Source of the DNA: Bacteroidia bacterium
Lineage (GTDB): Bacteria > Bacteroidota > Bacteroidia > Flavobacteriales > Flavobacteriaceae
Assembly (NCBI GenBank): GCA_030429455.1
Contig: JAUIFC010000019.1
Location: 1 to 35,173, forward strand
Length of the DNA stretch: 35,173 nucleotides
Direction: 5' to 3'
Shown one piece after another: positions 8,259-16,702 of this stretch. A program made the translations under genes and the position numbers. Below the pieces are notes generated by a model, which was given only the letters and a program-made list of their open reading frames with translations, had not been told where the DNA came from and searched no databases. Numbering within the stretch: position 1 is the first letter of the stretch; every line of letters starts with the position of its first letter.

Positions 8259-10649
8259 TTAGTTCAAAGAGTTTACAGGAACTTGAAAGCAGATACGTGT
8301 TCCTTTTCCAACTTCCGAATAATCTACCCAAATTGTTCCACCATTTTCTTCAATAAAATTTTTACTTAATAAGGCTCCAATTCCTGTGCCTACTTCTTTA
8401 CCTGTTCCAATGGCTGAAATCAAATCACTATTAAATAATTTTTCAGCGGTTTCTTGATTCATTCCTATACCTGTATCTTCGATGCAGACCTTATGAAAAT
8501 CCTTGTGCTTTTCATAGGAAAAGGCTATACTATCTTCGAGATTACAATACTTTATAGCGTTGGACATGACGTTTCTAATTGCTAAATCTAAAGTATTTTT
8601 GTCTATGTAGATTTGGGCATCTTCGGGGATGTTATTTTCAATTTTAATTTGTTTATCTTTTATCGCCTTATCATAGAGTTCTATCAGGTTGGAGGTCGAT
8701 TTAAAAAGGTTGATCTCCTCTTTATTTATTTGAAATTCATTCAAGGATTGTTTTGCCCAGCTCACCAAATTTTCAATTAGTTTTTGAGTAGAGTCTATAC
8801 TCTGTTTTATTTCTGGTAACCATAAGTCAAATTCTTCGGTCGTTAGATCTTTATTGAGATATAAATCCAGAAAATCAGACAAATTATTTAATGGCCCCCT
8901 AAAATCGTGAGAAATGATAGAAATCAATCTATTTTTTTGAACATGCAGTTGCTTCAATTTTTCATTCTTTGAGTGCAATTCATCCGAATAAGCATGCAAC
9001 CGCCGATTTGTTTTTGCCTTTTGACGTTTGATCGCAAAAAGAAGAATCACAATAATGGTCAAGCCTAACACAACGCCAGCTAATGCGAGAATCAAATTTT
9101 TTCGAAAACGAAGTTCCATTGCACTTTCTCGCTTTTCAGTTTCTCTTTCTAAACTTAGTTTTTCGTTTTGATTTTTAAAGTCCAATTCTGCTTCAAGTTT
9201 CCCTAAAGCCTTGGATTTGTCTTCATTAAATAATGAATCGTTTAGCTTTTGATGAATTTCTAAATATTCCAATGCCGTTTTGGAATCATTTTTGGCCTTT
9301 GCAATTTGGTACAATAGAAATGTAGCTCTTTTTTCATTTTTTAATGCTTTGATATCTTTTGAAAGCCTTAAAGCTTCATCTCCATAAATCTGAGCGGAAT
9401 CAATTTCTTTTAAAACTAGATTGAGTTTACCTAAGCCTATCCATGTTGAGGATTTTTGAAAATCGGCAATTACACTCTTTAGAATAAACTTAGACTTTAG
9501 GTATAAATCTTTGGCCACTTGATACTCTTTCTTATCGTAATAATAATCTGCCTGTTGATTAAGGTTAGTGATCAAATTAGGTTTACTATCCATTTTTACA
9601 TACAAATCATAAGCTTCCTGTAAGTACTTAAGACCTTCTTCCTGGTTTTGTTCTTTGATTATCAAAGCTATATTCGAAAGTGTAGCCGCATAAGTGTAAT
9701 CATCCACGCCTTTTATAGCTTGAGCAGATTCTTTGTATAATTCAAGTGCCTTGGAATTATAATTTAGGTCTAAATAATTATTAGCCAGATTATTAAGAAA
9801 AATAGCTTCCAATCGGGGATTATTAATTTCTTTTGCAGACTCTATAGCTAAGTCAAAATATTCTATAGATTTTAAATAATCACCTTTCTTTCGAGCAATA
9901 TTTCCAATATTATTGGCCATCGCTGCGACATTTCTAGTATTCTGTAGCTCTTTAAAAATTTTTATGCTTTCATCATATAACACAATTGCAGAATCAAATT
10001 TACCTTGTTGCTCGTAAAGTAGCCCAACCCCACTCTTTATACTCGCAGACAAATAATCGTCTTTTACTTTTTTATTTAATTCATCAGCGGTATTGTATGC
10101 TTTTAAAGCCTCTCTAAGGTTACCTTGTTTAACTTTTATTCCCGCAATGTTGGTATAATTGGATATCAGTTCAGCATTATCATTGATAAGTTTATTAAAA
10201 TAAATAGCCGTATCGTATGCATTTAAGGACTCATTATATTGGCCGATGGCTTTATGAATCTTTGCCAAATTACCATATGCTCTAGATAATCCCAAAGTAT
10301 CTTTTTCTTCTTTAAAAATAGAGATAGAACTGTACATGTTGTCAAAGCTCTTCTCCCTTTGCCCAACGAAAAAATAATAAATCGCTAAATTTTTCTTTGC
10401 AACTGCAATTCCTTTGGAATAGTCTATGGTTTTCGACAGGGCAATAGCTCTTTCCGAAATAGGTTTTATACTATCAAACTTTACATTGATATAGGCAAAT
10501 GCCATCTCATTGTAAATATCCACTTTTTCCAAAGTAGTATTTGTCGTCTGTAAAACCTTTGTCAGGCTGTCAATTTGTTTAGTTTGAGCAAATGTTAGTG
10601 TTGTAATAAACAAAAACACATAAAGCAAAAATCTTTGTTTAGTAATCAT
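8259..10649 (-). CDS. TPR-repeat sensor histidine kinase (orphan)
   Basis: A 796-residue hybrid sensor. Residues 1-21 are a signal peptide (TFAQ cleavage). Residues about 45-470 hold a run of tetratricopeptide repeats in the periplasm. After a coiled coil (478-515) comes one membrane helix (519-540), then a dimerisation domain with the phospho-acceptor His581 in SIISHDFRGPLNNL and an ATPase domain with the N box (Asn697 in NVMSNAIKY), G1 box DTGIG (725-729) and G2 box GTGIG (754-758). No receiver domain or response-regulator gene adjoins it. TPR sensors of this architecture are common in Bacteroidetes; the ligand is unknown. Its stop lies 3 nt from the end of the convergent nth gene. Confidence 0.9.
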   Translation of the reverse strand: MITKQRFLLYVFLFITTLTFAQTKQIDSLTKVLQTTNTTLEKVDIYNEMAFAYINVKFDSIKPISERAIALSKTIDYSKGIAVAKKNLAIYYFFVGQREKSFDNMYSSISIFKEEKDTLGLSRAYGNLAKIHKAIGQYNESLNAYDTAIYFNKLINDNAELISNYTNIAGIKVKQGNLREALKAYNTADELNKKVKDDYLSASIKSGVGLLYEQQGKFDSAIVLYDESIKIFKELQNTRNVAAMANNIGNIARKKGDYLKSIEYFDLAIESAKEINNPRLEAIFLNNLANNYLDLNYNSKALELYKESAQAIKGVDDYTYAATLSNIALIIKEQNQEEGLKYLQEAYDLYVKMDSKPNLITNLNQQADYYYDKKEYQVAKDLYLKSKFILKSVIADFQKSSTWIGLGKLNLVLKEIDSAQIYGDEALRLSKDIKALKNEKRATFLLYQIAKAKNDSKTALEYLEIHQKLNDSLFNEDKSKALGKLEAELDFKNQNEKLSLERETEKRESAMELRFRKNLILALAGVVLGLTIIVILLFAIKRQKAKTNRRLHAYSDELHSKNEKLKQLHVQKNRLISIISHDFRGPLNNLSDFLDLYLNKDLTTEEFDLWLPEIKQSIDSTQKLIENLVSWAKQSLNEFQINKEEINLFKSTSNLIELYDKAIKDKQIKIENNIPEDAQIYIDKNTLDLAIRNVMSNAIKYCNLEDSIAFSYEKHKDFHKVCIEDTGIGMNQETAEKLFNSDLISAIGTGKEVGTGIGALLSKNFIEENGGTIWVDYSEVGKGTRICFQVPVNSLN

Positions 10650-10671
10650 AAGGGTGTGGTAAAGTATGTTG

Positions 10672-10679
10672 CAAATTTA
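10672..10679 (-). promoter_or_regulatory. -7 element for the TPR histidine kinase
   Basis: On the minus strand TAAATTTG matches TAnnTTTG and lies 22 nt upstream of the kinase ATG. It sits between the arms of a 7-bp inverted repeat, TAAGGGT (10649-10655) and ACCCTTA (10680-10686). No spaced -33 TTG is visible. The rest of the 10687-10816 stretch shows nothing recognisable. Confidence 0.4.
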
Positions 10680-10816
10680 ACCCTTAAATACTGATATCAT
10701 CATTGGTTAGTATGATAAAAGAAAAAACTTGTCTTTCAATATGTATTCGCCAAAAACTTCTAATTGATATTGGTGAATAATTTTAATTTTTATCAATATT
10801 TAACGTCCAATTCTGC

Positions 10817-10846
10817 ATAAAAAAACACCCATAAAAGCGGGTGTTT
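10817..10846 (-). terminator. Rho-independent terminator behind the sigma factor operon
   Basis: AAACACCC (10823-10830) and GGGTGTTT (10839-10846) form a perfect 8-bp stem around an 8-nt loop. Read on the minus strand it is followed by a T run, so it ends transcription from the sigma factor and the 49-residue gene. The other direction lacks a T run. Confidence 0.82.
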
Positions 10847-10870
10847 AAAAAAATGAAACTAAGAAAAAGA

Positions 10871-11020
10871 CTAATTCTGTATATTTTCAAACTCTAGATT
10901 CTTATACTTTATGATTCTTAAAGACTTTGAAAAGTTAAGCAAGAAATCTATGCATTCCTTACTTGGCTCTGAAATTTCCACCTCTTTACGTGGTGATGGG
11001 TTTAAGTAAATGTTTGTCAT
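10871..11020 (-). CDS. 49-residue protein downstream of the ECF sigma factor
   Basis: A complete small frame (ATG to TAG) on the minus strand: it begins MTNIYLNPSPRKEVEISEPS and ends NLEFENIQN. It has no signal, cysteine pair or membrane segment; the middle (CIDFLLNFSKSLRIIKYK) would make one amphipathic helix. It starts 57 nt after the sigma-factor stop and ends 25 nt before a strong terminator, so it is evidently the second gene of that operon. The coding-like composition and terminator placement support a real gene. The function is unknown; a regulator of the sigma factor is only a guess. Confidence 0.7.
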   Translation of the reverse strand: MTNIYLNPSPRKEVEISEPSKECIDFLLNFSKSLRIIKYKNLEFENIQN

Positions 11021-11077
11021 ATAGTTAATTTGAATATATAACGAACACCTTACTATTAATATTGTTTCTAGATAAGA

Positions 11078-11665
11078 CTATTTTTCTGTTAAAATTATGT
11101 TCCTCTCATCGATAATTTTTCGCATATTAATCAATGCGTACCTCATCCTTCCTAAAGCGGTATTAATACTCACGTTTGTTTTGTAAGCAATCTCTTTAAA
11201 ACTGTATTCCCTATAAATTCTCATCTCTAATACCTCGCGCTGATCGTCAGGCAATTCATAGATTAGAGACTTAACATCTGTTTCTATCTGTTCTTTGATA
11301 ATACTGGATTCTATATTTAAGTCTTCATCGCGAACAACCGAAAAAATATCAAAATCGGATTTTGTATCAAATTTTGGCATACGGTTATTTTTTCTAAAAT
11401 GATCAATGATCAGATTATGAGCAATACGCATAACCCAGGGCAAAAACTTTCCTTCTTCATTGTATTTTCCTTTTTTCAAAGTACGAATCACTTTTATAAA
11501 GGTATCTTGAAAAACATCTTCGGCTAGATTTCTGTCTTGTATTTTGGATAAAATAAATCCAAATATTTTGTGTTTATGTCTTTCAATAAGATTTGCTAAG
11601 GCGTTTTCATTACCGTTAATGTAACTTTTTATAAGTTCTGCCTCTGTAAGGGTGGATCTGTTCAT
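11078..11665 (-). CDS. ECF-type RNA polymerase sigma factor
   Basis: A 195-residue sigma-70 family protein with only regions 2 and 4. Region 2 (about 25-95) contains AEDVFQDTFIKVIR and FLPWVMRIAHNLIIDHFRK, which bind core polymerase and the -10 element. Region 4 (about 135-190) contains LPDDQREVLEMRIYREYSFKEIA and an HTH ending in ALGRMRYALINMRKII, which recognises the -35 region. No classical membrane anti-sigma gene adjoins it; instead a 49-residue gene follows. The start codon abuts one arm of a 13-bp inverted repeat. The subgroup cannot be fixed from sequence alone. Confidence 0.9.
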   Translation of the reverse strand: MNRSTLTEAELIKSYINGNENALANLIERHKHKIFGFILSKIQDRNLAEDVFQDTFIKVIRTLKKGKYNEEGKFLPWVMRIAHNLIIDHFRKNNRMPKFDTKSDFDIFSVVRDEDLNIESSIIKEQIETDVKSLIYELPDDQREVLEMRIYREYSFKEIAYKTNVSINTALGRMRYALINMRKIIDERNIILTEK

Positions 11666-11729
11666 AACATTACTTTTTAACCTAAAATAAGGAATTATAG
11701 ACTAGTTTTTATTTAAAAAAAGTAATGTT
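11666..11729. repeat. 13-bp inverted repeat flanking the sigma-factor promoter region
   Basis: AACATTACTTTTT (11666-11678) is perfectly complementary to AAAAAGTAATGTT (11717-11729), with 38 bp between. The near arm touches the sigma-factor ATG. A near-consensus minus-strand -7 box, TATTTTAG (11682-11689), lies between the arms. Confidence 0.7.
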
Positions 11730-11849
11730 TGTTATAGGCTTTTTATTTAATCAATGACCAAATATATATTTTTATTTAAAATATTAAAACCTTAAATTTA
11801 TTATTTAACATTTAACATATGCAAATATGCCAAAAAAGCTGCCTAAAAT

Positions 11850-11857
11850 TATATTTG
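11850..11857 (+). promoter_or_regulatory. -7 element for uvrA
   Basis: TATATTTG matches TAnnTTTG exactly and ends only 7 nt before the uvrA ATG, implying an almost leaderless transcript. No -33 TTG is visible at the expected distance. Confidence 0.45.
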
Positions 11858-11864
11858 TAGCGTT

Positions 11865-14654
11865 ATGGTAGAAAATATTTCAGAAGTAAACCCTTTAGAG
11901 CATATCATTATCAAAGGGGCCAAAATGCACAACTTGAAGAATATAGATGTTGTTATTCCTAGAAATAAATTAGTGGTAATCACTGGACTTTCTGGTTCTG
12001 GCAAATCAAGTTTGGCATTTGACACCTTGTATGCCGAAGGTCAAAGAAGATATGTTGAAAGCTTGTCGGCTTATGCGCGTCAATTCATGGGCAAATTAAA
12101 TAAACCAAAAGTAGATGATATCAAAGGCATTGCGCCAGCAATCGCTATAGAACAGAAAGTAAACAGTACAAATCCAAGATCTACAGTAGGCACGACCACA
12201 GAAATATACGATTACTTAAAATTACTTTATGCTAGAATTGGCAAAACCTACTCTCCTATTTCAGGCGAATTGGTAAAAAAAGATACCGTTTCGGATGTTC
12301 TGGATACCATAAAGTCCTTTGAAGAAAGAACAAAACTTTTGCTTTTAGCGCCAATAAAAATTGAAAAAAACAGAAGTTTAAAAGATAAATTAACCATACT
12401 CCTTAAACAAGGTTTCAGTCGAATCATGTCCAAGAGTAAAATCATTCGACTGGACGAAGCCCTAGAAAAAAGAATTCCTAAAAAGGATTTATACCTTGTA
12501 GTAGATCGAGTTATTGTCAAACATGAAGAAGATTTTTACAACAGGTTAGGCGACGCCATAGAAAATGCATTTTATGAAGGCCATGGAGAAATTCAACTTT
12601 ACGATTTAACTTCAGAACAATCATATCCTTTCAGTAATGCCTTTGAACGCGACGGAATTAAATTTTTGGAACCAAATGTTCATTTATTTAGTTTTAATAA
12701 TCCATATGGCGCTTGTCCTGTTTGCGAAGGTTATGGTGATGTCATCGGTTTGGACGAAGATTTGATAATTCCGAACACTGGACTAAGCGTTTATGATTAC
12801 GCGGTGTTGCCATGGAAAGGGAACACCATGGGATGGTATAGAGATCAATTTATTACACATGCTCATAAATTTAAATTTCCAGTTCATAAACCCTATTTCC
12901 AACTTACGGAAACACAAAAACAAGATCTTTGGGAAGGCAATACATATGTCAAAGGAATCTATGACTTTTTTGAAGCCCTAGAAGCTAAATCCTACAAAAT
13001 TCAAAATAGGGTGATGTTGTCGCGCTACCGAGGCAAAACCAAATGCAAAGCCTGCAAAGGAAAACGCCTAAGAAAAGAAGCTGAATATGTGAAAATTGGA
13101 GGCAAAAGCATTACGGAGTTGGTCGACTTACCCATAATTAAACTACTGGCTTTCTTTAACGACCTTGAATTGTCAGAATACGACCAAAAAGTGTCTAAAA
13201 GGCTTTTAAAAGAAATCAATTCAAGGCTTAAATTTTTAACCGATGTTGGTTTAAGTTATCTCACGTTAAACAGAAAATCAAATACTTTATCTGGAGGAGA
13301 ATCACAGCGTATTAACCTAGCAACTTCTCTAGGAAGTAGTCTAGTTGGGTCCATGTACATTTTGGACGAACCTTCTATTGGATTGCACTCCAGAGATGGA
13401 GACCGATTGATTAAAGTTCTGAAAAGCCTAAAAGACTTAGGCAACACCGTTATTGTTGTCGAGCATGATGAAGACATGATGAAAGAAGCCGATCTCATTA
13501 TAGATATTGGTCCAGAAGCTGGAATTTATGGCGGTGAAGTTGTCGCTTATGGTACTATGGAAGAAGTTTGTTTAACAGAATCTTTAACGGCTCAATACTT
13601 AAGCAAGCAACTCAATATTGAGATCCCAAAAAAGAGGAGAACACCCAAAAGCACTTTAGTGGTAAAAGGGGCAAGGGCCAATAATCTTAAAAATATAGAT
13701 GTCGAATTTCCTTTAAATATGCTCACCGTCATTACAGGAGTTTCAGGAAGTGGAAAAAGTACATTGGTTAAAAATATTTTATTCCCTGCCTTAACCAAAG
13801 CTTTAGGAATTCATGGCAAAAAAATAGGCCAATTTGACGAATTAGCTGGTGATATTGAAAAGATTGACAATGTCGAATACATCGATCAAAATCCGATTGG
13901 ACGTTCATCGCGATCCAATCCAATTTCATACATCAAAGCTTACGATGACATCCGTAATCTATTTGCTTCTCAGAAATTATCAAAACTAAGAAAATATAAA
14001 CCGAGTCATTTCAGTTTTAATGTCGATGGAGGACGATGTGAAAAATGTAAAGGCGAAGGCGAAATTACCATCGAAATGCAATTCATGGCAGATGTACATA
14101 TTTTGTGCGATGCCTGCCATGGCAAACGATTTAAACCGGAAATCATAGAAGTAAAATTCGAAGGAAAATCTATTCATGATGTGTTGAGCATGAGTGTAGA
14201 TGAAGCTATTTCATTTTTCAAAACACACAAACAAGACAAAATTGTAAACAAGTTGATGCCTTTGCATGATGTCGGCCTTGATTATGTTGCCTTGGGACAA
14301 AGCTCTTCAACACTTTCAGGTGGCGAAGCTCAACGGATTAAACTTGCTACATTTTTAGGTAAAGGTGGAAATGCAAAAAAAACATTATTCATTTTTGACG
14401 AACCTACAACTGGACTGCACTTTCATGACATTAAAAAATTATTGAAGTCTTTTGAAGCCCTTATACAAAAAGGGCATTCCGTCATCGTGATCGAACACCA
14501 TTTGGATTTGATAAAATGTGCCGATTATATCATCGATTTGGGTCCTGAAGGTGGCGAAAATGGTGGAAAACTTGTTGCTACTGGAACACCGGAAGAAATT
14601 GTTAGGGCAAAAGCATCGCTAACTGGAAAATATCTTAAACACAAATTAACCTAA
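11865..14654 (+). CDS. uvrA: Excinuclease ABC subunit A
   Basis: A 929-residue damage-recognition ATPase of nucleotide-excision repair that loads UvrB onto lesions. It has two ABC ATPase modules: Walker A GLSGSGKS (41-48) and GVSGSGKS (625-632), with ABC signatures LSGGE at 475-479 and 817-821. Two zinc modules are intact: Cys284/287 with Cys394/397, and Cys725/728 with Cys748/751. GQRRYVESLSAYARQF follows the first Walker A, as usual. The ATG at 11865 adds about ten residues before the conserved IIIKGAKMHNLKNI and is accepted. A perfect -7 box lies 7 nt upstream. Flavobacteria often carry two uvrA genes; which copy this is cannot be decided here. Confidence 0.97.
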   Translation: MVENISEVNPLEHIIIKGAKMHNLKNIDVVIPRNKLVVITGLSGSGKSSLAFDTLYAEGQRRYVESLSAYARQFMGKLNKPKVDDIKGIAPAIAIEQKVNSTNPRSTVGTTTEIYDYLKLLYARIGKTYSPISGELVKKDTVSDVLDTIKSFEERTKLLLLAPIKIEKNRSLKDKLTILLKQGFSRIMSKSKIIRLDEALEKRIPKKDLYLVVDRVIVKHEEDFYNRLGDAIENAFYEGHGEIQLYDLTSEQSYPFSNAFERDGIKFLEPNVHLFSFNNPYGACPVCEGYGDVIGLDEDLIIPNTGLSVYDYAVLPWKGNTMGWYRDQFITHAHKFKFPVHKPYFQLTETQKQDLWEGNTYVKGIYDFFEALEAKSYKIQNRVMLSRYRGKTKCKACKGKRLRKEAEYVKIGGKSITELVDLPIIKLLAFFNDLELSEYDQKVSKRLLKEINSRLKFLTDVGLSYLTLNRKSNTLSGGESQRINLATSLGSSLVGSMYILDEPSIGLHSRDGDRLIKVLKSLKDLGNTVIVVEHDEDMMKEADLIIDIGPEAGIYGGEVVAYGTMEEVCLTESLTAQYLSKQLNIEIPKKRRTPKSTLVVKGARANNLKNIDVEFPLNMLTVITGVSGSGKSTLVKNILFPALTKALGIHGKKIGQFDELAGDIEKIDNVEYIDQNPIGRSSRSNPISYIKAYDDIRNLFASQKLSKLRKYKPSHFSFNVDGGRCEKCKGEGEITIEMQFMADVHILCDACHGKRFKPEIIEVKFEGKSIHDVLSMSVDEAISFFKTHKQDKIVNKLMPLHDVGLDYVALGQSSSTLSGGEAQRIKLATFLGKGGNAKKTLFIFDEPTTGLHFHDIKKLLKSFEALIQKGHSVIVIEHHLDLIKCADYIIDLGPEGGENGGKLVATGTPEEIVRAKASLTGKYLKHKLT

Positions 14655-14672
14655 GTCTATATACCTTATAAA

Positions 14673-15269
14673 ATGAATAAACTACTATACATCATATTTA
14701 TCTTCTGCTGTTTATCCTGTTCAAATGATGAAGATTACATCAGTTGCATTGAAAATACCAATGTCGAAAATGGCTTTATATACAAATGTAATACCTACAA
14801 GACAGAAGTGGGAAGAATGAACATGAACTATACGACGGAATTTGCAACAACCAGCTGTATGTTAGAATTTATAAATATGGAGTATTCCGATTTCAATTTC
14901 GAAGCTGGAGACACCAATATAAATATCGTAAACATCTGGATTTCTGTCCCTTCTGAGTATTATCAACTACAAGAAATTCCTGAAGGCGTCTACAACTTAG
15001 GCAGTAATGATGATAACCCATTTACGTTAGATATTGTGACCTTATTTCGTTTTGGACCGTCGGTTAAAGTTGTTGAAAACCCTAATTATGATGGTTTAAT
15101 TATTAACGGCTTAGTCTTAGGACAACCAGATTCTTACGACCAAGCAGAACTGACTGTCATCAAGCTTGATAATGGAGAATATGAAATAGAATATATTTTT
15201 GAAGCCGAAGGAAAAATATTTAAAGGCCACTACAAAGGAAATCTGTCATTTGTAGATAATTGGTCTTAA
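14673..15269 (+). CDS. Putative lipoprotein, function unknown
   Basis: A 198-residue protein with a short signal ending in the lipobox CLSCS (Cys16), so it should be lipid-anchored. The mature part is acidic and predicted mostly beta, with three further cysteines (Cys25, Cys39, Cys62) that might form disulphides. I do not recognise a family. It starts 18 nt after uvrA and probably shares its transcript, although a functional link is not apparent. Confidence 0.72.
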   Translation: MNKLLYIIFIFCCLSCSNDEDYISCIENTNVENGFIYKCNTYKTEVGRMNMNYTTEFATTSCMLEFINMEYSDFNFEAGDTNINIVNIWISVPSEYYQLQEIPEGVYNLGSNDDNPFTLDIVTLFRFGPSVKVVENPNYDGLIINGLVLGQPDSYDQAELTVIKLDNGEYEIEYIFEAEGKIFKGHYKGNLSFVDNWS

Positions 15270-15372
15270 TATTTAACAGTCGCTATTTTACTAATCAATA
15301 AATTTGCAATGCTGAAACAGAATACCATTATTGAACAATAAACGCGGTTATAAAATCTTTCAATACGAGGAC

Positions 15373-15402
15373 TTGCCAATAAAAATAAAAAGACTACTTT
15401 TG
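15373..15402 (+). promoter_or_regulatory. Consensus promoter of the rpsF operon
   Basis: A -33 TTG (15373-15375) and -7 TACTTTTG (15395-15402) are separated by 19 bp, an excellent Bacteroidetes promoter. The predicted leader is about 24 nt and lacks a Shine-Dalgarno sequence. A second TAAATTTG box at 15299-15306 may be an additional, weaker start. Confidence 0.7.
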
Positions 15403-15431
15403 CAAACATTTTAATTTTAAAACAATAATTT

Positions 15432-15770
15432 ATGAACCAGTACGAAGCTGTTTTCATTTTGAATCCCGTTTTATCTGAAGAACAGATAAAGGAAACAGTA
15501 AAAAAGTTTGAAGACTACTTGACTTCAGAAGGTGCCGAAATGGTGCACAAAGAAGATTGGGGGCTTAAAAAATTAGCTTACCCGATTGAGAACAAAAAAA
15601 GTGGATTTTACCACTTGATGGAATTTAGAGTAAATCCTACAGCCATCGACACTATGGAATTAATGATGAGACAAGACGAGCGCGTGATGCGTTTCCTAAC
15701 TGTCAAGTTAGACAAATACGCCATAGAGTGGGCAAGAGAAAGAGTAAAAAGAAGCAATCAAAAAGCATAA
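15432..15770 (+). CDS. rpsF: 30S ribosomal protein bS6
   Basis: A 112-residue protein with the ferredoxin-like S6 fold: it begins MNQYEAVFILNPVLSEEQI and contains DWGLKKLAYPIENKKSGFYH and the R-V-M-R-F-L strand of the family. It binds 16S rRNA together with bS18 on the platform of the small subunit. It is the first gene of the rpsF-rpsR-rplI operon and ends 3 nt before rpsR. In Bacteroidetes bS6, bS18 and bS21 are reported to sequester the anti-Shine-Dalgarno end of 16S rRNA, consistent with the absence of Shine-Dalgarno sequences here. Confidence 0.96.
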   Translation: MNQYEAVFILNPVLSEEQIKETVKKFEDYLTSEGAEMVHKEDWGLKKLAYPIENKKSGFYHLMEFRVNPTAIDTMELMMRQDERVMRFLTVKLDKYAIEWARERVKRSNQKA

Positions 15771-15773
15771 ATT

Positions 15774-16070
15774 ATGTCTAAAATAGAAGAACAATCCAAA
15801 GAGAAAAACGAAGGGGAAATCAGGTATTTGACCCCTCTTGATATAGAAACTAAAAGTAAAAAACGCTATTGCAGATTTAAAAGAGCTGGCATAAAATATG
15901 TTGACTACAAAAACTCTGATTTTTTGCTAGAATTTGTAAACGAGCAAGGCAAAATTTTGCCAAGACGATTAACTGGTACATCTTTAAAATACCAGAGAAA
16001 AGTTGCTCAGGCTGTAAAAAGAGCAAGACACTTAGCATTAATGCCATATGTTGGCGATTTACTTAAATAA
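15774..16070 (+). CDS. rpsR: 30S ribosomal protein bS18
   Basis: A 98-residue basic protein. The family core is clear: [19 protein letters not shown], then [20 protein letters not shown] and [20 protein letters not shown]. It partners bS6 on the 30S platform. The N-terminal 18 residues are a charged extension relative to many bacterial S18 proteins. It lies 3 nt after rpsF and 12 nt before rplI. Confidence 0.96.
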   Translation: MSKIEEQSKEKNEGEIRYLTPLDIETKSKKRYCRFKRAGIKYVDYKNSDFLLEFVNEQGKILPRRLTGTSLKYQRKVAQAVKRARHLALMPYVGDLLK

Positions 16071-16082
16071 AAAACTACTCAC

Positions 16083-16532
16083 ATGGAATTGATATTAAAA
16101 AAAGATGTTGATAATTTAGGTTTTGCTGACGATGTAGTAACTGTAAAAAATGGATATGGCCGTAACTTCCTTATTCCACAAGGTTATGCCATTCTTGCCA
16201 CAGATTCAGCAAAAAAAGTATTGGCTGAAAACCTTAGACAACGAGCACATAAAGAAGCTCAAGCCGTAAACGATGCAAAAGAAGAAGCTTCAAAATTGGA
16301 TGCTTTAGAATTAAAAATTCCTGCAAAAGCTGGTGCTGCAGACAAACTATTTGGAAGTATCTCCAATGCAGATTTAGCAGATGCCCTAGCTGGAAAAGGA
16401 GTTGAAATAGACAAAAAATTCATTTCGATACTTGGTGGAAATATTAAAAGATTAGGTCAATACCAAGCTAAAATAAGATTTCACAGAGAAGTGATATCTA
16501 ATTTCAGTTTTGACGTTATCGCCGAAGCTTAA
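16083..16532 (+). CDS. rplI: 50S ribosomal protein bL9
   Basis: A 149-residue protein with the N-terminal L9 signature LGFADDVVTVKNGYGRNFLIP, a long connecting helix rich in Ala/Lys/Glu (about 45-80), and a C-terminal 23S rRNA-binding domain beginning near DKLFGSIS. It stabilises the L1 stalk base and spacing of ribosomes on mRNA. It is the last gene of the operon and is followed after 22 nt by a terminator. Confidence 0.96.
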   Translation: MELILKKDVDNLGFADDVVTVKNGYGRNFLIPQGYAILATDSAKKVLAENLRQRAHKEAQAVNDAKEEASKLDALELKIPAKAGAADKLFGSISNADLADALAGKGVEIDKKFISILGGNIKRLGQYQAKIRFHREVISNFSFDVIAEA

Positions 16533-16554
16533 ATTACACATCATATAACATATT

Positions 16555-16580
16555 AAAACCCGCCAATAGCGGGTTTTTTT
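16555..16580 (+). terminator. Rho-independent terminator of the rpsF-rpsR-rplI operon
   Basis: AAAACCCGC (16555-16563) pairs perfectly with GCGGGTTTT (16569-16577) around a 5-nt loop, and the T run continues to 16580. Confidence 0.9.
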
Positions 16581-16702
16581 GATTTTAAAAAATAACAAAG
16601 GCCATAGGCAATTATATTCTTATTTTATTGTTAACATAAAATAACTAAATAACTTAAATTATATTATTAAGTTTACCAAATTCTAAAAACACGAAACTAG
16701 CA

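Noticed and set aside
15266-15457. 63-codon minus-strand frame covering the rpsF promoter region
   Set aside because: It would overlap the consensus rpsF promoter and the start of rpsF and has no recognisable features.
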